Below are positions 6,358 through 9,610 of a DNA stretch of 9,610 nucleotides, one piece after another. The position numbers were made by a program, and so were the translations under genes. How positions within the stretch are numbered: the stretch's first letter is position 1; every line of letters begins with the position of its first letter. The stretch is from Candidatus Delongbacteria bacterium. Its GTDB lineage: Bacteria > Delongbacteria > UBA4055. The stretch covers positions 1 through 9,610 of the forward strand of contig JAQICF010000237.1 of NCBI GenBank assembly GCA_027858795.1, in the 5' to 3' direction. Under the pieces are notes generated by a model, which saw only the letters and a program-made list of their open reading frames with translations, did not search any database and had not been told where the DNA came from.

Positions 6358-6416
6358 CTATATCTTCTCTAAAATATACTTTCACCATTTATCTATATCT
6401 TCTCTGAAATATACTT
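6350..6416 (-). repeat. 35-bp-period tandem duplication at the elbB/EIIB junction
   Basis: Two 32-bp copies (6350-6381 and 6385-6416) differ at two positions. The right copy encodes the last codons and stop of elbB (K-Y-I-S-E-K-I-stop). The left copy repeats the same codons with a second stop, immediately followed by the EIIB ATG (TAG-ATG). The ancestral junction probably had the EIIB start directly after the elbB stop; the duplication has inserted a spacer and given EIIB a private copy of the upstream sequence. Confidence 0.9.
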
Positions 6417-7055
6417 CACTAATTTTTCTATCCCCAAATATACTTGAAATAAAGTTGCATTGCCATTCATATAAGCAGGAGCTGATATTACTTTGTTCTT
6501 TTCATCAATACAGATCTCTTCTGAATTTAAAAACATTGGCTCCGCTCCAAAGCTTTTCATATCTTCAGCAGCATTGTCTACAAACCCGGGTGTTAACTTC
6601 AAACCTTGTGCTACTCCAGATAAAGCCATTCCTATCATAACTGGAGCAATACATATTGCCCCAATATATTTTCCTTCAGAATGGAAATCAATAATTAATC
6701 TTTTAACTCTTTCATCTACTGAACCATTTTTACCTTCGTAAGCATAGGTAAATAAATTCTTGGCAGCGCCAAAACCTCCAGGAAAAATCAAGGCACTATA
6801 GTTGTTTATATCTAATTTTGAAATATCTCTTATTCTTCCTCTAGCGATCCTTGCAGCTTCATGCATTAGATTTCTTTTTTCTACTACAGGTTCGCTCGTA
6901 AAGTGATCTATAACATCGTATTGGTCCTGATCCAGAGAAAAACAATCATAGCTTACTTCATATTTACTTAAAGCGATCAAAGTTGATACAGATTCTTGTA
7001 TTTCACTACCATCCGCATGACCTGAACCAGCTAATATAACACAGACTTTTTTCAC
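6393..7055 (-). CDS. elbB: ElbB-like glyoxalase / DJ-1/PfpI-superfamily protein
   Basis: 220 residues from GTG at 7055. It matches E. coli ElbB along its length: V-I-L-x-G-x-G near the start, D-G-S-E (15-18), R-x-x-L-x-E-A-A-R-I-A-R-G (about 61-73), F-P-G-G-F-G-A-A-K-N-L (91-101), C-I-A-P with the nucleophile-elbow Cys135, and P-A-Y-M near the end. ElbB belongs to the class I glutamine-amidotransferase-like fold and has been linked to glyoxalase activity and isoprenoid yield in E. coli; the physiological substrate is unsettled. Start choice: AGGAG (7066-7062) abuts the upstream ATG at 7061 with no spacer but stands 6 nt from the GTG, and GTG gives an N-terminus (VKKVCVIL) that lines up with E. 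coli MKKIGVIL. A likely promoter (7087-7116) makes it the first gene of the five-gene run. Confidence 0.92.
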   Translation of the reverse strand: MKKVCVILAGSGHADGSEIQESVSTLIALSKYEVSYDCFSLDQDQYDVIDHFTSEPVVEKRNLMHEAARIARGRIRDISKLDINNYSALIFPGGFGAAKNLFTYAYEGKNGSVDERVKRLIIDFHSEGKYIGAICIAPVMIGMALSGVAQGLKLTPGFVDNAAEDMKSFGAEPMFLNSEEICIDEKNKVISAPAYMNGNATLFQVYLGIEKLVKYISEKI

Positions 7056-7061
7056 AATCAT

Positions 7062-7066
7062 CTCCT
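7062..7066 (-). promoter_or_regulatory. Ribosome binding site that fixes the elbB start at GTG
   Basis: AGGAG on the minus strand is immediately followed by ATGATTGTG. Spacing is 0 nt to the ATG and 6 nt to the GTG, so the ribosome should start at the GTG (7055-7053). Confidence 0.75.
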
Positions 7067-7069
7067 AAG

Positions 7070-7087
7070 TTTAATTCTTGAATTAAA
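7070..7087 (-). promoter_or_regulatory. Perfect 18-bp dyad upstream of elbB (operator candidate)
   Basis: TTTAATTC-N2-GAATTAAA has perfect 8-bp arms. It begins at the edge of the predicted -10 box (7087-7092), spans the predicted transcription start (about 7080) and ends 4 bp before the ribosome binding site. It could be an operator covering the start site. The 2-nt centre makes an RNA hairpin less likely than a protein-binding site, but AT-rich dyads also arise by chance. Confidence 0.45.
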
Positions 7088-7116
7088 TTATAAAACCTTT
7101 ACTTTTTAGTCCTCAA
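7087..7116 (-). promoter_or_regulatory. Candidate promoter of the elbB operon (TTGAGG-N18-TATAAT)
   Basis: On the minus strand TTGAGG (7116-7111) lies in the last codons of the transporter gene and TATAAT (7092-7087), a perfect -10 box, follows after 18 nt. Transcription would start near 7080, about 25 nt before the GTG start of elbB. No terminator separates the transporter gene from this promoter, so both read-through and independent transcription are possible. Confidence 0.55.
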
Positions 7117-9397
7117 ATAAATTTAATTTTGTAGAACTCTTGATTAGCAATACCGGAGGTAAATCAGTATACTTGGACAGACCTTCTTCCAGGAATTCTT
7201 CGTTCAATTTAAACTTTCTTTCTTCATCTTCAACCACAAAATATCCCGGTAATCCCATCATTATCAATCCTGCTTCGTTAGATATCCTATTCATATCATC
7301 GAAGAATGGTGTCTCTGAAAATGGTATGATCACTATCTCACCTGTAAGTCTAGCTTTTTCTAAAAGAATTACCATTTCTTCTCTAGCTTCTATCTCGTTA
7401 TCGTTTTGACCCAGTTTTCTAATGATCCTAAGTTTACTGTCTTTCTTACTTTTAGTTGCTCGTAATGTAATATTGATAATATATGCTAAAAGAACCATTA
7501 AGTTACCGTTTTTTTCACCACGCCACCAGATATCAATATTATGACTTTTTCCGAAAAGGTCACCACTTTTCAGCAATAAAATATTTTTCTTCATTTTTAA
7601 TATTCTACTGAACACTTGTATGTTGTCTATATCAGTATTGTAATCTAGAAGAACTGTATTTGCTGTAATATCACCTGGAAAGCTAATTTGCAGAATACTC
7701 GAAACCGCTTTTGATGGATCTATGACTTGCACAACATTTAGAGGAATTCCTCCTTTTTTAGATCGTGGTCTGAACGGTATTTTCTCATCAGGATCACTAT
7801 TCAAGATATTCATGTGTACCAGTCCTTTGTAGGAAGCAATAATGTCTGATAAATATTTAATACTTTTTATTCCATCAACTTTATCTGCAAAGGCTATTGA
7901 AGAAACAACCGGTCTCCAATTTTTTGAACCCTGAACAATCGAATTTAATTTTTCCAAGCCTTTTGATATGAAAAAGAAAAGGACTCCCCACCAAACACCT
8001 TCCAGTTTTCCACCAGCTTTGTATTTTAATATTAACCTGAAAATGTAATATTGAGCAACAATCAATATAAGCCCTACCCACCAGCTAAAAAGAACAATTA
8101 TAAAAAATGAAACTACGAAACCATATAGATTTATTAACCAGTGTCCCTTTGAAGTAGGTCTGAAAGAAGGATTCCCACTGATTCTTTCCAAAAAAGCAGA
8201 CAGGTTCAATGATCCATAAACTAGAAGAAATAAAATACCAACGATCATTGCTGCAGTACTGATATCCCCGATCCAAATAACACCAAAACCTAAAACGAAT
8301 GATAAAAGGATCGCGAATCTTGGTTCAGCTCCACCTTTCTTGAAATCATTTCCCAAAAACAATGCGAATTTAGGTAGTATTCCATCCTTTGTCAATCTTT
8401 GAAGAGTTCTAGGTGCTGTCATAAAAACACTTAGTGCAGAAGAGCTTGTGGCAAAGAGAATTCCAACCAATATCGTAACACTTAAAGTATTACTCATAAA
8501 ACCTTTTGAAGAAGAAAATATATCAGGTAATAAATATCCAAATGCATTCCCTGAAGAATTGTATCCCCTGATCAATAGATCTTTGTTCATCATTGAGAAT
8601 ATTATTGTAGAAATTACATAGATCACAAATGTTATCATAATAGCGTAAAATGTTCCTTTCACCAGGCTTTTTTTAGGATCAGCTAGATCACCACTCATAC
8701 CTACTCCCGCATCAACTCCCGTAACTGCCGGGAAAAACTGAGTAAATGCTATGAAGAATATTCCAATAGATATACCTCTATTTCCCCACAAATTCATTTC
8801 ACTCATACTTGTGAACAATTGTTGTCCCTGAAATTCCATGGAGAAATATGGTGAAATAAAGATTGCAAGGATGCTTGCTCCAAGGATATACAGTATCAAA
8901 GTTTGTATCTTAAGAGCAAAATCCGCACCAAACATAACAATGATAAAAAATATTATAAAAATGATGCTTGAAAGAATTTGCTTTTGGAATAAAACATCCT
9001 CGGGGGTTACTCCTGAAAGAAATAAAATATTTTTAAAATAAGGTAGTAATATTGGGTGTAATGGTTCCGCAAAACCTATTGAATAAAAACCGATCGAAGC
9101 AGCCTGGGCAATGAATAATTGTATACCGATCGAACCTCCCATTGCTTTTCCGAGAGATCTTTTAATCAATGCATACATCCCTCCACCACCGATAGTATTT
9201 AAATTTGTAGCAATATCAGATATTGAGAACATTGTTGCGACTGTTACAGTATGCGCAAGAATAATTATCATCAGCATCCTTACCAATCCAACATCTGCGG
9301 TTAATACAGGTAGTAATAAAAATAGAACTGTTCCTAGAATTGCTTCTGAGGAAGGAACAAACACACCTTTAAAGGTACCGAATTTCTTCTTTGGCAT
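7106..9397 (-). CDS. Cation-chloride cotransporter homologue (SLC12-like, APC superfamily)
   Basis: 763 residues: about 12 membrane helices (17-457) and a soluble C-terminal domain (458-763). Diagnostic SLC12 blocks appear in order: GTFKGVFVP (7-15), S-I-G-F-Y-S-I-G-F-A-E (101-111), FFPAVTG with S-G-D-L-A-D-P (221-241), APRTLQ (328-333), and N-W-R-P (493-496) opening the C-terminal domain, as in animal NKCC/NCC/KCC proteins. A plain amino-acid permease lacks the last block and this domain. From memory of NKCC1 structures, K+-site Tyr (Tyr105), Pro223/Thr226 and Na+-site Ser319/Ser320 are kept, while the TM1 Asn is Ala. This favours Na+/K+/Cl- coupling, an inference. The start has AAGGA about 10 nt upstream. 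Between 9398 and 9492 I found no convincing promoter, only an AT-rich near-palindrome around 9424-9445. Confidence 0.88.
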   Translation of the reverse strand: MPKKKFGTFKGVFVPSSEAILGTVLFLLLPVLTADVGLVRMLMIIILAHTVTVATMFSISDIATNLNTIGGGGMYALIKRSLGKAMGGSIGIQLFIAQAASIGFYSIGFAEPLHPILLPYFKNILFLSGVTPEDVLFQKQILSSIIFIIFFIIVMFGADFALKIQTLILYILGASILAIFISPYFSMEFQGQQLFTSMSEMNLWGNRGISIGIFFIAFTQFFPAVTGVDAGVGMSGDLADPKKSLVKGTFYAIMITFVIYVISTIIFSMMNKDLLIRGYNSSGNAFGYLLPDIFSSSKGFMSNTLSVTILVGILFATSSSALSVFMTAPRTLQRLTKDGILPKFALFLGNDFKKGGAEPRFAILLSFVLGFGVIWIGDISTAAMIVGILFLLVYGSLNLSAFLERISGNPSFRPTSKGHWLINLYGFVVSFFIIVLFSWWVGLILIVAQYYIFRLILKYKAGGKLEGVWWGVLFFFISKGLEKLNSIVQGSKNWRPVVSSIAFADKVDGIKSIKYLSDIIASYKGLVHMNILNSDPDEKIPFRPRSKKGGIPLNVVQVIDPSKAVSSILQISFPGDITANTVLLDYNTDIDNIQVFSRILKMKKNILLLKSGDLFGKSHNIDIWWRGEKNGNLMVLLAYIINITLRATKSKKDSKLRIIRKLGQNDNEIEAREEMVILLEKARLTGEIVIIPFSETPFFDDMNRISNEAGLIMMGLPGYFVVEDEERKFKLNEEFLEEGLSKYTDLPPVLLIKSSTKLNLFED

Positions 9398-9492
9398 ATA
9401 TAATAAATCCTTAATTGATTTTTTTATAATATAAAAAATCTAATCTGAATAGTAAATAAAATAAAATCATAAACATACCGGCTTTAATGCGA

Positions 9493-9516
9493 AAAAACCG
9501 CCTTATGGCGGTTTTT
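9493..9516 (-). terminator. Rho-independent terminator after tRNA-Asn
   Basis: AAAAACCGCC and GGCGGTTTTT form a perfect 10-bp stem with a 4-nt loop and end in T residues on both strands, so it can work in either direction. It begins 2 nt past the tRNA 3' end and separates the tRNA unit from the transporter gene. Confidence 0.9.
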
Positions 9517-9518
9517 AG

Positions 9519-9591
9519 CGGGAGATGAGGGACTTGAACCCCCGACAAATTGATTAACAGTCAACTGCTCTACCAACTGAGCTAAGCTCCC
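9519..9591 (-). tRNA. tRNA-Asn (anticodon GTT)
   Basis: A 73-nt cloverleaf on the minus strand. Acceptor stem GGGAGCT/ATCTCCC, T8-A9, D stem GCTC/GAGC with loop AGTTGGTA, anticodon stem GTTGA/TCAAT with loop CTGTTAA, 5-nt variable loop, T stem GGGGG/CCCTC with loop TTCAAGT, and discriminator G73. The anticodon GTT (9558-9556) reads AAC and AAU, and G73 is usual for tRNA-Asn. The 3' CCA is not encoded (the next bases are CTA) and must be added after transcription. One acceptor pair is a C6-U67 mismatch. The promoter lies beyond the window or in a larger tRNA transcript. Confidence 0.95.
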
Positions 9592-9610
9592 GTACTTAAT
9601 CAGAGCCAAA

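Noticed and set aside
7106..9397. Annotation as an ordinary amino-acid permease
   Set aside because: The FFPAVTG...SGDLADP, APRTLQ and NWRP blocks and the 300-residue C-terminal domain are specific to the cation-chloride cotransporter family within the same superfamily.
9111..9434. Plus-strand open frame of 107 codons opposite the transporter N-terminus
   Set aside because: It mirrors the membrane-helix codons of the SLC12 gene; the hydrophobic pattern is a by-product. Other plus-strand frames at 3707-3964, 4349-4645 and 7140-7409 were rejected for the same reason.
9398..9480. Promoter for the SLC12 gene
   Set aside because: Several AT-rich -10-like hexamers exist (TATTAT, TATAAA, TACTAT), but none has a reasonable -35 box at 16-18 nt. 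The AT-rich near-palindrome there may be chance.

Overview
The window looks like chromosomal DNA of an AT-rich, Gram-negative (diderm) bacterium. Evidence for an outer membrane is two signal-peptide beta-barrel-like proteins and an MCE/MlaD-type lipid-transfer protein. The spaced TTGACA-type promoters, strong Shine-Dalgarno sites, and the mix of RNase E/G, a mannose-family PTS EIIB and an SLC12-type transporter would suit an FCB-group or related candidate-phylum lineage (Fibrobacterota, Cloacimonadota or Delongbacteria-like). This placement is a guess. Every gene I can support lies on the minus strand, so biological order runs from high to low coordinates. There is no gene-free stretch over 300 bases and no sign of phage, insertion sequence, CRISPR or toxin-antitoxin genes.

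Right end (9610 to about 9490): a tRNA-Asn(GUU) followed at once by a strong terminator. Then comes a 763-residue cation-chloride cotransporter homologue (SLC12-like, APC superfamily) at 9397-7106.

Middle (7116 to 2632): a compact five-gene run, elbB - PTS EIIB - MCE/MlaD - RNase G/E - short-chain dehydrogenase. Junctions are tight: a 35-bp spacer that is itself a tandem duplication, an 11-nt overlap, a 32-nt gap and a 3-nt gap. A plausible promoter (TTGAGG-N18-TATAAT) sits over the end of the transporter gene and is followed by a perfect 18-bp dyad just ahead of the elbB ribosome binding site. The elbB start is best placed at a GTG two codons inside the longest reading frame.

Left end (2631 to 1): a tandem array of at least three genes for secreted, probably outer-membrane proteins (two complete, one cut by the window edge). 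The two intergenic regions at 49-240 and 1261-1452 are diverged copies of one 192-bp module. Each holds a rho-independent terminator, a perfectly conserved 15-bp upstream element, a promoter with exact TTGACA, an inverted repeat filling the promoter spacer, and a leader hairpin. Each barrel gene therefore seems to be its own regulated transcription unit. The outermost gene has a promoter of the same geometry with a different palindrome in the same place.

The most interesting points are this promoter-by-promoter operator-like architecture, the EIIB subunit without other PTS genes fused by overlap to an MCE gene without its ABC partners, and the bacterial SLC12 homologue that keeps several NKCC-type ion-site residues.
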